Source: Myrica gale (Eukaryota; Streptophyta; Magnoliopsida; Fagales; Myricaceae). Taken from it: a stretch of DNA of 64,000 bases. The position numbers and the translations under genes are program-made. Below are positions 12,161-24,528 of the stretch, piece after piece. The notes beneath the pieces were generated by a model. The model had not been told where the DNA came from, searched no databases, and saw nothing but the letters and a program-made list of their open reading frames with translations. The stretch lies in contig OZ005601.1 of NCBI GenBank assembly GCA_963930655.1, positions 23,622,921 to 23,686,920 on the forward strand, written 5' to 3'. Position 1 is the stretch's first letter. Each line of letters starts with the position of its first letter.

Positions 12161-12479
12161 ATTTATTGGTCCGGGAACAAGGCTACCCGGCCACCTCCCA
12201 ACTCGAGGAGAAGATAAACGCTTTCTCAACCATGCAGTTTGTGTAGGCATCAGATTATGCCCAAAATGGTTACCGAAAAAATCATGTCATGCCTTAAATG
12301 TGATACGGTAATTATGATTTATGTCCCCCCAAGTCAGCTATAGATGTCGCAATTGTGTTCAAATCTACGAACTGGCTGGAGAACAGTTAATTCCAGTTGA
12401 CCCAATACACTCAAAAAACAAAAAAAAAAAGTAAAAGGAAATCAGTTGCTAAGCCCCCACGCGTCCTCACGCGACCTAA

Positions 12480-12720
12480 GGTTATGCAGCTCCTAACTGC
12501 CCTTTGTTTGTTTTCGCCTCGCCTCGCCTCGCCTCGCCATCTCATCTGACTGTTTCGGGTTTAGCCGTCAGACCAAAACTGCCAGGTGGGGCCATCAGAA
12601 ACCATCGGACAGTCCACATTCGATCTCCTTGTCAAACTAGGGCTTTCACGTTCCCAAGGCCAAGCCCACCGACCCCGCTATCGCTATATAAACGATACAG
12701 TCATCTCCGAGCCGGTGCAG
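12480..12720 (+). promoter_or_regulatory. PABP core promoter region
   Basis: A GC-rich stretch contains five tandem CGCCT units (about 12515-12538) and a TATA box, CTATATAAAC, at about 12684-12693. Transcription probably starts about 30 bp downstream, near 12715-12720, in a C/T-rich context. The distance to the ATG at 13094 leaves a 5' leader of about 375 nt. The start site is an inference from TATA spacing. Confidence 0.6.
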
Positions 12721-12890
12721 TGCAGTTCGTTCTGCCCTCTCAAAAAACCACAAAAAAAGGTTCCGACATTACTTTCTCCGTCGTCTTCTCAGTTCCAGTT
12801 TGGATCTCCGGACGATTTATCTCAATTTTACCCCCGCCTATCTTCTTCTATCCTTCATCGAAAAACAAAAGAAAAATTTTCACAAATTAT

Positions 12891-12950
12891 ATGCTCAAAT
12901 ATCTCATCCAGCTCCGCTCAGATTTTACCAGTGTGTTTGTTGAAATTTGA
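12891..12950 (+). CDS. Upstream ORF in the PABP leader (19 codons)
   Basis: An ATG at 12891 opens a 19-codon frame ending TGA at 12950, about 140 nt before the PABP start. If this stretch is not spliced out, ribosomes scanning the leader meet this ATG first. It might dampen PABP translation. The peptide has no recognised motif. Confidence 0.4.
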   Translation: MLKYLIQLRSDFTSVFVEI

Positions 12951-13021
12951 GTCTAGGCTCGAGTTGTGACTGTGTTGTTTCTCTCTAGGGTTGAACTTGA
13001 ATAACAAGAGGAGTGGAGAAG

Positions 13022-13063
13022 GGAAAAAAATTTAGAAAAAAAAGAGAGCAAAAAAAAAAGAGG
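13022..13063 (+). promoter_or_regulatory. A-rich tract in the PABP 5' UTR
   Basis: Just upstream of the PABP ATG are runs of 7, 8 and 10 adenines separated by a few bases. In mammals the PABPC1 mRNA carries an A-rich element in its 5' UTR that binds PABP itself and represses translation. The position and composition here fit the same kind of feedback, but this is inference by analogy. Confidence 0.45.
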
Positions 13064-13093
13064 ATCTAGCAAGGTTTGCGTGTCTTGGGTGAA

Positions 13094-16000
13094 ATGGCGC
13101 AGATTCAGGTTCAGCATCAGACTCCGGTTTCGGGTCCGAACGGTGTCGTTTCTGGCGCAGGTGCAAACCAGTTCGTGACGACGTCGCTGTACGTTGGAGA
13201 TCTTGACGTGAACATCACGGACTCTCAGCTCTACGATCTGTTCAACCAGGTCGCCCAGGTCGTGTCGGTTCGTGTCTGCAGGGATATGAGTACCAGGCGA
13301 TCTCTCGGTTACGGTTACGTCAACTATAACAACCCTCAGGATGGTCAGCGTTTGCTTCAGCTCTAATTTCTATGTCTTAGTCTATTCATTGATTGTTTAT
13401 GGTCTCTGGTTGATTGCTTGTCCACTTATAAAATCAGCTGTTCAGCGCACATGACATTGCTTTACTATGATTTTTGGAATCTTATTTGTTAGTGCGTGGA
13501 CTTTCTAAGTGCTTACGAAATGTGTTGCGTGCAACTGAAGGAATGCCTGTGTCGAGGTTTTAATTTCCAAAGGTCTTGTTTTCAGTTCATTTTTTTCCGT
13601 ATCGTATTAACCCGAGGATTTGGTTCGAGGGCTATGTAATGTGGATATACTAAATTGTGCAATGCTACATTGGGCCCTCAAAAGATTGTTGTTGCAGTTA
13701 ATTTTTTTTCTCTTTTTTGAATCACATATACTGAATGGTATAGATTACTACAGCGATGGTTGTATGAGTTCTATGAAAGAAGACTTCATAAACCCAAGCA
13801 GTTAGCGCAAGTGGCAAGCCAAACCTTGATAAGCGCCTTGCATAGTGTACTTCAACAGCTCAAAACTTCATTTGCTCGATAATCCAGTTGCGGCCACCCC
13901 TAGGGTCCGGTGTGGGCAAAGCTCTGATTACCCTTGTCAACATTTTAAAAAAAGAAGGCATCTTTTTCAAGAATAGTAGCAATGTTACATGTGAATCTAA
14001 ATGAGGGCTTTTGTTAAATTTGATTTGATGACTTACGGCCCTACAAGTTGAAATGTCTGTAATTGTTACTCGTGGTTTTTATTCTCCTCATTCAACACTA
14101 TACTTTTTCCTAATTGCTTCTTATTACCTACAGCGGCGAGGGCATTGGACATACTGAACTTCACTCCAGTTAACAACAAGTCCATCAGAATCATGTATTC
14201 TCATCGGGACCCTAGTATTCGCAAGAGTGGAACTGCGAATATATTCATCAAGGTTTTTGTTTTGTATGATCTATTTGTGTCCTCTATCCAGTTTTTCCTT
14301 CTATTTCTGAAAGTATGTGCGTGCTTTTTATAATGCCTTCAGGGTGATTTGGCTGGCTGGGTTTCTTTCCAGCATAGGGGGGAATTTTATATACTAGACT
14401 GGGTAAAAGTATCTAGGTTGAACCAACTTGCAGGTGTCCTGCACAGTATAATACTACATTTTTGGTTTGGAATGCGGTAGCTCCTCACTGATAAGTGCAC
14501 ACACAGGGACATATAACGTGATTGATGATTGTGTATTTGCTCCTCCTATTTGCATTTTCACAAGTTGAAGGGTGTAATGTAGTGCTATGCATGAACTGGC
14601 CACCTTGCATTTCACCGGCATAAGATAGTATAGCGTGGGCGGAACTATGTTGACCCGCTGCATCTCACCTTTATAACATATTATTGCATGGTGTGATCTT
14701 TTCAAATTTTCTTGTTTTTCTTTTTTGCTAATCGTGCTTTGATTGAATGGTTGGCTCGTGTCCTGTGGTGTGTGCAGAATCTGGACAAGACAATTGACCA
14801 CAAAGCATTACACGATACATTTTCTTCTTTTGGACTTATTCTCTCCTGCAAGATAGCTACTGATGCCAATGGCCAGTCCAAAGGCTATGGTTTTGTTCAA
14901 TTTGAGAATGAAGAGGCTGCACAGAATGCAATAGACAAGTTAAATGGCATGCTGATCAATGATAAACAAGTGTATGTTGGGCACTTTCTTCGTAAGCAGG
15001 AAAGAGAAAGCCCTCTGAATAAGACAAAATTTAATAATGTCTATGTTAAGAACCTATCGGAAGCAACCACAGATGAAGACTTGAACAAAATATTTGGTGA
15101 ATATGGACCAATTACCAGTGCTGTGGTGATGCGGGGTGCAGATGGAAAATCAAAGTATTTTGGTTTTGTTAATTATGAAAACGCAGACGATGCTGCCAAA
15201 TCTGTTGAGGCACTAAATGGAAAGATGTTCGATGACAAGGAGTGGTATGTTGGAAAAGCTCAGAAAAAATCTGAAAGAGAGCTTGAACTTAAGGGGAAAT
15301 TCGAGCAGAGTATGAAGGAAGCAGTTGGCAAGTATCAGGGAATGAATTTGTATGTTAAAAATTTAGATGATAGTATAAATGATGAAAAATTGAAGGAATT
15401 GTTTTCGGAGTTTGGTACAATCACTTCATGCAAGGTTCGTAAGTATCTTCCTGTTATGTTGAAAACCTGAAATCCTATATTGATGTCTCCTATCATGGTG
15501 GCAGTAAATAGGTATTCTGACTTTGCAGGTTATGCGTGATCCCTCTGGAATCAGTAGGGGTTCTGGATTTGTCGCTTTCTCAACTTCTGAAGAAGCTTCT
15601 CGAGCTGTAAGTCAAGATCCTTACATCTCTATATTGGTCATAAATATACAATTGGAAACTGATATTGTTACTGTTCACTTACAGCTTGATGCAATGAACG
15701 GTAAAATGATAGTCGGCAAACCTCTTTATGTTGCACTCGCACAGCGGAAAGAAGAGAGGAGGGCTAGGTTGCAGGTTTGATTAATGAAAATCATATTTGG
15801 ATGCAACTTGGACGAACAATTTGTTGCTGTCTTTTTTTCATTTTTCATAGTAGTTGTTGACATCAACACTTCTGAAGGAACATATGCATGTAATCTAGGG
15901 AGAGTTATTTTCTCTTTTTGTATAAATGGTTTCTGTGCTTTAGAATTGTAGCTACTGTTACTGTTGTTATGTTCTAGAAAGTGGAATGGGAGATTATGAT

Positions 16001-19000
16001 GAAATGGGAGTGTTATAAGAATGAATTTTACATAGTCAATTTAGGACTGATTTGGTTTCACCAGTATGACATGTGTTGGAGTGAATGTGGAGCAATGATC
16101 TTTTCAAGACAAATAAATCACTTCTACATGTTTTCATGTGATTTCTAGTGAATATATGCATGTAAGTCGCTTGTCTTTGTAGCTGGTAATAGCGTTATTG
16201 TACCAAAACGGAGAAAAAAGTTGTAAGGAAACACCACCCATTAGCTGTATTTGTAATTTTGTTTACTATTACGTCTGTGCTTTTGGAAAATTTATTGCAT
16301 GCACAGGACCAGCGGAGGGATGGGCTAAATTTTATTTCCCTAAAGGAAAATGGGGAAAAAAAGAGCATGCAGATCACGGCGTTACCTTTAGTCTACAAAT
16401 TCAGAGTCACCTGCCTAGAATTCATTTGATTTTCCGAAGAAAAACAATAAAGGACCAGGAGCTGCCAAATTTGGGTGAAACAGGGGTGAAGAGAAGAGAA
16501 ATCCCAGGAAAAACATCTTTGACTTATGAATTGGTATTTTGAGACATCTGAAATCTGTAATGTCATGATCATTTCAGATACTCCGCATCAAGCAAATGTC
16601 TGCTGGGCTAGCCTCTTGCTCATCCTACCCATTTCTCTCCAGCAGCCATAGAGTTCTAGTTAGGTCTTTGGCTTTATCCATGATATACCTAATCAGACCA
16701 TATCCCTTAATGCTGATCAACATATCATGGAATACCCGCCATGCTGTAGTTTTTTGAATAATATACTTGGATAACAGTGAATTCCCTTGGGGTTATTGAT
16801 ACCTTTAAGCATTTTTTGTTCTCTTTTATTCTCTCTTTCTGTAAATCAATTTGATTTCTTTCATTCATGCAGGCACAATTTTCACAAATGCAGCCAATTT
16901 CTATGGCACCTTCTGTTGCTCCTCGTATGCCAATTTATCCTCCTGGTGCTTCAGGGCTTGGTCAACAATTTTTGTATGGACAAGCACCTCCGGCCATAAT
17001 TCCTCCACAAGTAACTACACTTAAGAATCTGTTTCATGCTTATTAGTTCATCCAGATTTTGTGTTGATTTTTGCATGTGACGGTCCCTGTTCCTTCATAA
17101 TTCCTTGAGTATTATGATTAAGTTCAAAAAGTTGGTTGACATGAAGGATATAAGCTTCTTAAAATTTGACATCCACCTATTCCTCATTGTTTTATCCAGC
17201 AAATGCTTGTGGATAAAACATTACCAATTTTGGTCTTTAAAAAATTACATTGATTTGAGGACCTCCTTGGCATAGAACTCTTTTAGTTTCAATATCCTGG
17301 CCGGTTTTGGATTATTTTAAGTTGAGGATAAGCTTGATAACTACATTTTTGAGGACCACCTTGTTAAAGAACCCTTTTAGTTTCAATTTCCTGGCCAGGG
17401 TGGGATTATTTGAAGTTCAAACATAAGCTTGTTAATTACATTGATTTGAGGACCTCCTTGGTAGAGGACTCTTGTATTTTCAATTTCCTGGCCTGTTTTG
17501 GATTATTTTAAGTTAAGATAAGCTTGTTAATCTTATGCTTGATGATTCGTTTGAATAAGTTGAAGCTTGAAGGCAGTTGGATATTTTTTAATGTAGAGTA
17601 TTTATAATTTATGGTTGTATTGACCATCCTATCTGTTTTAGGTGTTGTTTGTTTCCGATATTATATTGTTGATAAAATTTGACTAGTTGGAATGTTATGT
17701 GCTGTAAAATGTGGGATGCTTCGTGTTTTTGTACCGCTTCAATAAGCAATGTTCTATTCCTTTTTTTTTAATGGGTGTCATTTGTGAGAAAAACTCATTG
17801 TGGGTTCTGGGTTTCCGTTGAGTGAATTTGGTGAGACTTATGATAAGAATGAGTCTTTTGGAAGTGTTGTATCCTTGCTAAATACAAAAAACTTCTTAAC
17901 CTGAGACCAGATTAACTTGATTTAGTTTTCTTGAAATTGAAAAAAATCAGGCTCAGTTGATTTTGATCTTTTTGAATGTCAAACTTATCATGTGCTGTTT
18001 CTCTTCAGCAACATGATTATTGATTGGCTCTGCTTGGCATGTTTACAATCTGACCGACTTATAACTGTAATTCCAAATTCATTAGAAGTGATAATTGCAA
18101 GCAAAATGTCCAAATTCGTGAAAAGCAATAATTCATTTGGAGTATGAGATTTGCTTTCGGAACATGATGCCCAAGTGGGAAAAAAAAAGAGGATAAAAAA
18201 ATCTTTGGTTACTGAGACAACTATTGGGGGTTAAAGCTTTATAAATCCTCTCTCACGGTGTTTTAAATATGCTTTGGTCGACATTATTTGAGGAATATAT
18301 GCGAGGAAGAGGAATATATGCGAGGAACATATTTCTTCTTCATGGAAGTTGGAATAATGATTTTATGAATGCTTGATTAGTCATAGTATTTTTATTTTGT
18401 TATTCTGCATATTGATTGGGTTTCAATGGCTATTCTGAGTGGTAGTAATAATTCTTTCAACAAAAAAATTGCGCAGGCTGGATTTGGTTACCAGCAGCAA
18501 CTTGTTCCTGGAATGAGGCCTGGAGGAGCTCCAATGCCGAACTACTTTGTTCCCATGGTACAACAGGGTCAGCAGGGCCAGCGCCCTGGAGGCCGGCGTG
18601 GTGGTGGACCTGTGCAACAAACCCAACAACCTATGCCGCTGATGCAGCACCAGGTCAGTTGGGATGCAATTTTCTTATGTTTTTCATTTTTGTTCTTCCT
18701 GCGTTTCTTATTGAAAAAGATTCTGCTTCATCACCCAGATGCTTCCCAGGGGACGTGTCTATCGTTACCCTCCTGGTCGAAACATGCCAGATGTTCCAAT
18801 GCCAGGTCTCGCCGGAGGTATGCTATCTGTTCCTTACGACATCGGCGGGCCGATGCGTGATGCTGTACTTGGACAGCCTATGCCCATTCAGGCTCTGGCA
18901 ACAGCTCTTGCAAATGCTACACCTGAACAGCAGAGGACGGTGGGTCCTGTTCTTGTTTCGTTTTATGATTTAGTTTGGTCATTTTTATGATTCTGTACAC

Positions 19001-19296
19001 GGACTGCAGTCCACTGAATCTAATCTCTCTCACACTCTCTCATGGGTGGGCAGATGCTGGGTGAAGCATTATACCCTCTAGTGGATCAGCTGGAGCACGA
19101 GTCAGCAGCAAAGGTTACTGGTATGCTTCTGGAGATGGACCAGACTGAGGTTCTGCATCTGCTCGAGTCACCAGAGGCTTTGAAGGCAAAAGTTGCAGAG
19201 GCCATAGAGGTCCTAAGGAATGTTGCACAGCAGCAGGCTAACAGCCCTGCTGACCAGCTAGCTGCACTCTCTCTGAATGACAATCTTGTCTCTTGA
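13094..19296 (+). CDS. PABP: Cytoplasmic polyadenylate-binding protein, nine coding exons
   Basis: Spliced coding exons with GT-AG borders: 13094-13343, 14134-14252, 14778-15434, 15529-15606, 15685-15774, 16873-17010, 18477-18653, 18739-18939, 19054-19296. The sum is 1953 nt, giving 650 aa, a normal plant PABP length. Four RRMs lie at about residues 31-109 ([15 protein letters not shown]), 118-195 (IFIKNLD, GYGFVQF), 210-287 (VYVKNLS, YFGFVNY) and 313-390 (LYVKNLD, GSGFVAF). A Pro/Gln/Met-rich linker spans about 400-550. The C-terminal MLLE domain (about 560-632) carries [10 protein letters not shown]. The protein binds mRNA poly(A) tails in the cytoplasm and links them to eIF4G and to PAM2-motif partners, promoting translation and controlling decay. 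The ATG at 13094 is chosen because it begins the conserved MAQIQV N-terminus. All exons keep frame, so the gene looks intact. It resembles the broadly expressed plant PAB2/4/8 class. Confidence 0.93.
13790..13950 (+). mobile_element. Possible tRNA-derived SINE in PABP intron 1
   Basis: The sequence TAGCGCAAGTGGC fits a Pol III A box. About 60 bp later, TGCTCGATAATCC is a degenerate B box, and the unit ends in an A-rich stretch (TTTTAAAAAAAG). The design suits a short plant SINE, but the B box is poor and no clear target duplication was found. Confidence 0.4.
17247..17533 (+). repeat. Three ~96-bp tandem repeats in PABP intron 6
   Basis: Units start at about 17247, 17343 and 17438. Each contains TTTGAGGACC(T/A)CCTTG, then TTTCAAT.TCCTGGCC, a GGATTATTT core and ATAAGCTTG. 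They differ by several substitutions and small indels, so this is an old minisatellite. It lies well inside the 1.47-kb intron, away from splice sites. Confidence 0.85.
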
Positions 19297-19715
19297 GCAG
19301 GGTTGATTGAAGGGCGTCCATTATGTGTGTGGTTGGAAACATTTGAATTGACTTAATATTTCTGGGCCCTAGATTTTTTTTCTAGCGTTGACTCTTGAAG
19401 TGTTGTGTTTTGGTTTTGGTATTCTAGAGTTTGAAGGATTTGGACTTGGGCTGTTATTGCCTTCTGCGCTCTCCTCCTTTCTCTGTGCCTCAATTGCAGG
19501 ATTTGGACTTGCAAGCCAATTTTGGCAAACGTTTGATTGGCTTCAATTGCAGGAAACAGTCGAGCATACCTTGTCTTAGATGGCAAGATAGCATACTGAC
19601 AGTCGGTCAAGCTGTTTCTATTTCACACGGTTTTCTCATATGAAGTTAAAAAATAAGGTCATAACCTTCGAGCCAGAAACTGCCTCAAAACAAAGAAGCA
19701 TGCATCAGAGACTAC
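19297..19715 (+). other. PABP 3' UTR and downstream flank
   Basis: Follows the PABP stop codon. T/G-rich sequence typical of a plant 3' UTR extends to roughly 19600. No strong AATAAA signal is seen close by, so the polyadenylation site is not placed. A LINE fragment begins shortly after. Confidence 0.45.
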
Positions 19716-19721
19716 GAAACT

Positions 19722-20985
19722 AATATTCCTCAGCCCCACAGAAAATCAACGTATCATCAACAAACAACAAATGGGAAACACAAACCCCTTCCATATTCAC
19801 TCCAGAGGCGTTGAAGCCCTGAAGGACACCAACCGAATCCAACCTAGCCATCATACGAGATAATGCCTCAGGGACCCCCTGTCTTATACCACGAGAGCTA
19901 CCAAAAAATCCCTCAGGAGAGCCGTTCACAAGAGCTGAAAACTTAACCCAGGAGATACAAAAATAGATCCACTGGCACCACTTTGCTCCAAACCCACATA
20001 TCCTAAGAAGGTACATCAAAATATCTCAATTTACATGATCGTAAGCTTTGTGGATGTCCAACTTACACAGCATGCCCGGCGCACCTAACCTCAAACGAGA
20101 GTCAATACACTCATTTGCAATCAACACCGAATCCAGAATCTGCCTACCGCGAACAAAAGTGTTCTGAGACGGGGAGATAATGTTGTTCAACACACACTTC
20201 AACCTGTTAGCCAACACCTTGGCAAGAATTTTATAAATACCGCCCACAAGGCTGATAGGCCTAAAATCTTTCAACTCAACCGCACCTGATTTCTTAGGAA
20301 TGAGGACAATAAAGGATGTATTCAAAAAACGACAAAACGACCATAATTAGCAAATTCATTAAACATCAACAACACATCCTCCTTAATGATATCCCAACAA
20401 GACTGATAGAAAGCTAAAGTGAAACCATTAAGACCTAGAGCTTTATCCTCATTTAAGTCGTGCACCACCTTGGCCACCACAGCCTCCTCAAAAGGTTGTT
20501 CCAACAAAACTGCCTCTTCCTCTGAAATAGAGTCAAACTCCAAACCATCTAGAGAAGGTCTCCACTGAAAAAGGTTCAACATATAAAGATGAGTAAAACT
20601 GAACAATGTGAGCCGAAATGTCCAACTGGGAGATAGAATTAAACTTCCCGTTAGAGTTTGCCTCTCTGTGAAAAAACTTGGTGCATCTATCCCCATCCTT
20701 GAGCCATAAAGCCTGAGCTTTTGTCTCCAACTCACTTCCTCCAATTCAATAATGTGATCCAATTCCTGAATGACCAACAACCTTTTTTCCACGCCCTAAT
20801 TAATAAGGAGTCCTCCTTTATCCAACACATCCAAAGAAGCTAACTCACTCATCAACAAAGACTTACGCACACTAATGTTACCAAAATCGTCCTTATTCCA
20901 AGCAATAAGATCGCGTTTCAGCGCCTTAAGCTTGCAATCCAACACAAAACTAGGGGTACTCGACACCTCATAGCTCCCCCCACCA
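19722..20985 (-). pseudogene. LINE (L1-type) reverse transcriptase, middle segment, inverted
   Basis: Minus-strand frames give the linker after the endonuclease (LKALKRDLIAWNKDDFGN, ELEEVSWRQK) and then the reverse transcriptase N-terminal half: [35 protein letters not shown], and [18 protein letters not shown] with the FxDD catalytic box. Several frameshifts and stops break it. It ends just after the FVDD box. This segment corresponds to the part missing from the plus-strand LINE at 21010-22925, and lies upstream of it in opposite orientation. It cannot make active enzyme. Confidence 0.85.
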
Positions 20986-21009
20986 TCCCCTGACCTTTGC
21001 GTTTCGGTC

Positions 21010-22925
21010 GATGTTTGTATGGGGAGTTGTTCTCTTTCGGTTATGTTCCAGAATCTTGAAAGTGGGGCTAAGTGGGTGTTCTCGGGAGTTTATGGCCCTA
21101 ATGACGATGCTGGGAGGCGGCTCCTATGGGATGAATTGGTGGGTGTTATTTCATGGTGGGGGGCTCCTTGGTGCATTGGGGGAGATTTCAATGTTACTAG
21201 GTTTCCTAGTGAGAGGTCGAGTTTGGGTGTGGGCAGAAGAGGGATGGAGGATTTTTTGGATTTCATCTCAGAGTTTGGTTTGGTGGATTTGCTGTTGGTG
21301 GGTGGTTTGTATACTTGGTCAGATAATCGATCTTCTCAAACTTGGTCGCGGATTGATCGTCTTCACTTTAGTTCGGATTGGGAGGCTATGTATCCGAATA
21401 CTATTCAAAGAAGACTGGCTCGTATGTATTCTGATCACTTCCCTATTTTGTTGGAGGATGGGTCTTTTGGGGGGGTAAGAAGCCTTTTCGTTTTGAAAAT
21501 ATGTGGCTTAAGGTGCAGGGTCTCTAATTTGCCTATGACGTATTTGGGTCTTCCGTTGGGAGTTCGTTATAAGAGTGTTCATATTTGGGATGAGATCTTG
21601 GAAAGGATGGAAAGACGGTTGGCTGGGTGGAAGCGTATGTATTTATCAAAGGGAGGTCGTGTTACTTTGATTAAGTCTACGCTTTCGTGCCTTCCTACGT
21701 ATTCTCTCTCTCTCTCTCTTTCCCCTTCTGCATAAGGTTGCAACTAGAATGGAGAAGCTGCAAAGAGATTTCTTATGGGGTAGCGATGGTGAGGTTCACA
21801 AATTTCATCTTCTTAATTGGAAGGCCGTTTGTTCTCCTATTGATTGCGGTGGTTTGGGTATTAGAGGTCTCTCCGTGTTTAATAAAGCTCTGTTGGGTAA
21901 ATGGTTATGAAGGTTTGCAACTGAGAGAGATCGTATGTGGCGGAATGTTATTATGGAGAAGTATGGAGCAATTGAGGGGGAGTGGTGCTCTTTACCTCCT
22001 CATGGATCTTATGGGGTTAGTCTCTGCAAGCATATTAGCAAGGGTTGAAAGACTTTCAAGGTGCATACTCGGGTGGTGGTGGGGAATGGGCAAAGGACGA
22101 GGTTTTGGCATGATGTGTGGTGTGAGGATCGTCCGTTGAGGTGCTCTTTTCCTACAGTGTTTTCCCTTTATTTGGAGCCGGATGGTTTGGTGGTGGATTG
22201 TATGGATTCTGATGTTAGCACGGTTGTTTGGAATGTTCAGTTCTTACGACACGCAAATGATTGGGAGTTGGAAGAATTTTCATCTTTTTTCTCTACCCTT
22301 TATGCGTTACTGTTGCATCGAGGCGATGAGGACAAGTTGTGTTGGGTGGGTAGCAAGGATGACATTTTTTCTGTAAAGTCCTTCTATGCTTTGCTTGATG
22401 GTGGTAGAGTTGTGTCCTTCCCTTGGCGTTGGATTTGGAATTCTAAACTCCCCTCTAGAGTCTCCTTCTTTGTTTGAGAGGCTATGCATGGTAGGATTTT
22501 GACTTCTGATAACTTGAGGTGTCGTGGGCTTTGTGTGCTTGATTGGTGTTACTTATGTAAGAGGGATGACGAATTGATTAACCATGCCCTACTCCATTGC
22601 CCGATTGCGAGAGGTCTGTGGCAGCATGTTTTCTACTTGCTAAATCTTCATTGGGTCATGTCGGAGCGGGTGGGGGACGTTTTGATCTGTTGGGGGAGAG
22701 AGCTTAAGGATCCTTTCGCTCAGGTTAGTTGGAGGATGATTCCTCCGTGCATATGGTGGAGCCTTTGGAAGGAGAGGAATATGCGGTGTTTTGAGGGTTC
22801 TTCGTTGGGGGGCCCTTTTCTTGATTTTCAGGATTTCATTAGTTTCTTTGTTTGTATGTTGTAATTTGTCTGTACAATCTTTGTACTGATGCTTCTCCTT
22901 TTCGTTAATAAAACTTCTTATAAAA
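21010..22925 (+). mobile_element. LINE (L1-type), internally deleted, plus strand
   Basis: Plus-strand frames encode most of an apurinic-type endonuclease (VFSGVYGPND, IGGDFNVTRFPSE, YTWSDNRSSQTWSRIDR, SDHFPILLE). They then pass directly, near 21520, to the C-terminal part of the reverse transcriptase ([31 protein letters not shown]), and finally to the zf-RVT region (WNSKLPSRVSFFV, CYLCKRDDELINHALLHC). Frame changes occur near 21730 and 22040, with a TGA at about 22476. The 3' end has AATAAAACTTC and an A-rich tail near 22920. The endonuclease N-terminus and the RT core are absent from this strand. Confidence 0.85.
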
Positions 22926-23636
22926 AAATTATTAAGATTTTATTTTTATTAAACTGATAAGAACTTAGAAAAAACAAAAGATTTTATTTTTATTGTCTTA
23001 ACTTGATAAATCGCCTTGGAAAAATAATTGACCAAGTGTCTTTTATTGAACTGTTTAAAAAACAATTCTTTTTCAGTGTTTTTGGTTATTCAACTAAAAC
23101 TATCACATGTAACCTTTTAATTAAATTTTTATTTCAAAAGCATTACTTTTTATTTATATATATTTTTTAATAATTTTGTTGTCAAGAGACATTTTAGTCA
23201 TTTTGCATCTATTAATTAAGATAAGAATTGATTATGTTTTAAACATATGTAACTAAATAAAATATTTTGAAATTTGAGAAGATTTAATGAATTTGTTGTC
23301 TATAGATATGGCTCAGGACCTACTATAACAAACTGAACCTAAATATGCTATTAATGTATAAAGATTAAAATTCGATAAACTTGGTATTTCTGACAAGCAA
23401 TAGACTAGGTTATTTTATGCATGGAGAAACAGGAACTTTGTTTCAAACGTGAAAGAAATCGAGAAACTAGTTCGTATATGCCCGTATATATTTAAGAATT
23501 ATATTTACAAGGTTCAAGCTGCATCAATATCCCAAAGTTTCTCTCGTTTTTAAAATCTTGAAGAGGTTTTCATCCTGATACCTTTCGTGGATCTAGACGG
23601 TAATTCCTGGCTTTTGGTGGGGGGTTTTGTTGTACC
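22926..23636. other. AT-rich gap between LINE and CACTA element
   Basis: No gene recognised. AGATTTTATTTTTATT occurs twice (about 22935 and 22979), a short direct duplication next to the LINE tail. Confidence 0.5.
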
Positions 23637-23839
23637 TCTCAATACAAAAAAAAATTGACTTTTAGTGACAATATTTTGTCATAAAAGTCAAAATTTCGTC
23701 ACTAAAAGTATTAGTGACGAAATTTTTTCCTCACGAGCTCCGTCCGTGAAAGAGTGTCACAAAATGTATTTCGTGACAAAACCCGAATTTCGTCACGAAA
23801 ACTTTTAGTGACGGAAAATTTTCGTCACTAAATCTAATG

Positions 23840-24120
23840 ATCGATCGGTACTTTTACCGATCGGTCGGTGAGAATGTAGTGATGGATCGGTTGAAATAGC
23901 GATCGATCAGTCATTTATTTCAGCGATGGAACGTTGATTAAGTAACTGATCGATCGGTGTAATCTGACGATCGATCGTCTATTGCTCCACCGATCGATCG
24001 TTTACGTTACTGATCGATCAGTAATTTTTTCTTTTTAATATTGACGATTGAACAGTGGTATTGAACGATTGATCGGTTTAACAACAACCGATAGATCGCT
24101 GAAGATGCTGATCGAATGGT
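23840..24120. repeat. Left CGATCGATCG subterminal array
   Basis: About ten copies or near-copies of (A)CCGATCGATCGGT within 280 bp. They are spaced irregularly, with decayed versions such as CGATTGATCGG. Probable binding sites for an element-encoded DNA-binding protein. Confidence 0.75.
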
Positions 24121-24276
24121 GGTAACAGAATCGATTTTTAAAAAAAATAATAATCATAGAAAATATTATAATGTACTATTATAATAACAATACAATACTC
24201 ACATTAATAAACATCAATAATAATAAATAGTGATCCGTAATTAAATCGAAAATAATATCGTAATAATAATATATAA

Positions 24277-24528
24277 TCACAAAGCTATTAAAACATACAT
24301 GCACGTACTTTTTGAACCTCTAAACTGGCTGAATAGTCGCTTTGACATGTCGCTCATTTTCTTTTCCATTACATATGATATTTTCTTCTTTAGCTCCTTT
24401 GATATTTCTACCCGTAAGCGCTCTTGCTCCTTTCGCATGTGCTCTTGTTCCTGTTGCATGAGCTCCTCGTGCTCCACTCGCATACACTTCTTGTGCTCCA
24501 CTCGCATGCGCTCTTGCTCCCTTTTCAT
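24277..24528 (-). CDS. Short coiled-coil ORF, possible transposase C-terminal remnant
   Basis: 83 codons on the minus strand, almost entirely Glu/Arg/Lys/Met in heptad-like repeats (EQERMRVEHKK, EHEELMQQEQEHMRKEQERL). Such a tail occurs at the C-terminus of plant CACTA transposases, which would fit its place in this element. The repetitive composition makes homology uncertain, and no catalytic part is present. Confidence 0.4.
   Translation of the reverse strand: MKREQERMRVEHKKCMRVEHEELMQQEQEHMRKEQERLRVEISKELKKKISYVMEKKMSDMSKRLFSQFRGSKSTCMYVLIAL

Noticed and set aside
12504-12969. Two overlapping ORFs (148 and 127 codons) just upstream of PABP
   Set aside because: They cover the TATA box and 5' leader, have no recognisable domain, and are low-complexity Ser/Pro-rich readings of C/T-rich leader DNA.
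19722-22925. Simple 5' inversion by twin priming to explain the flipped LINE segment
   Set aside because: The endonuclease, which is 5' of the inverted segment in an intact element, lies in forward orientation between the two parts, which twin priming does not produce.
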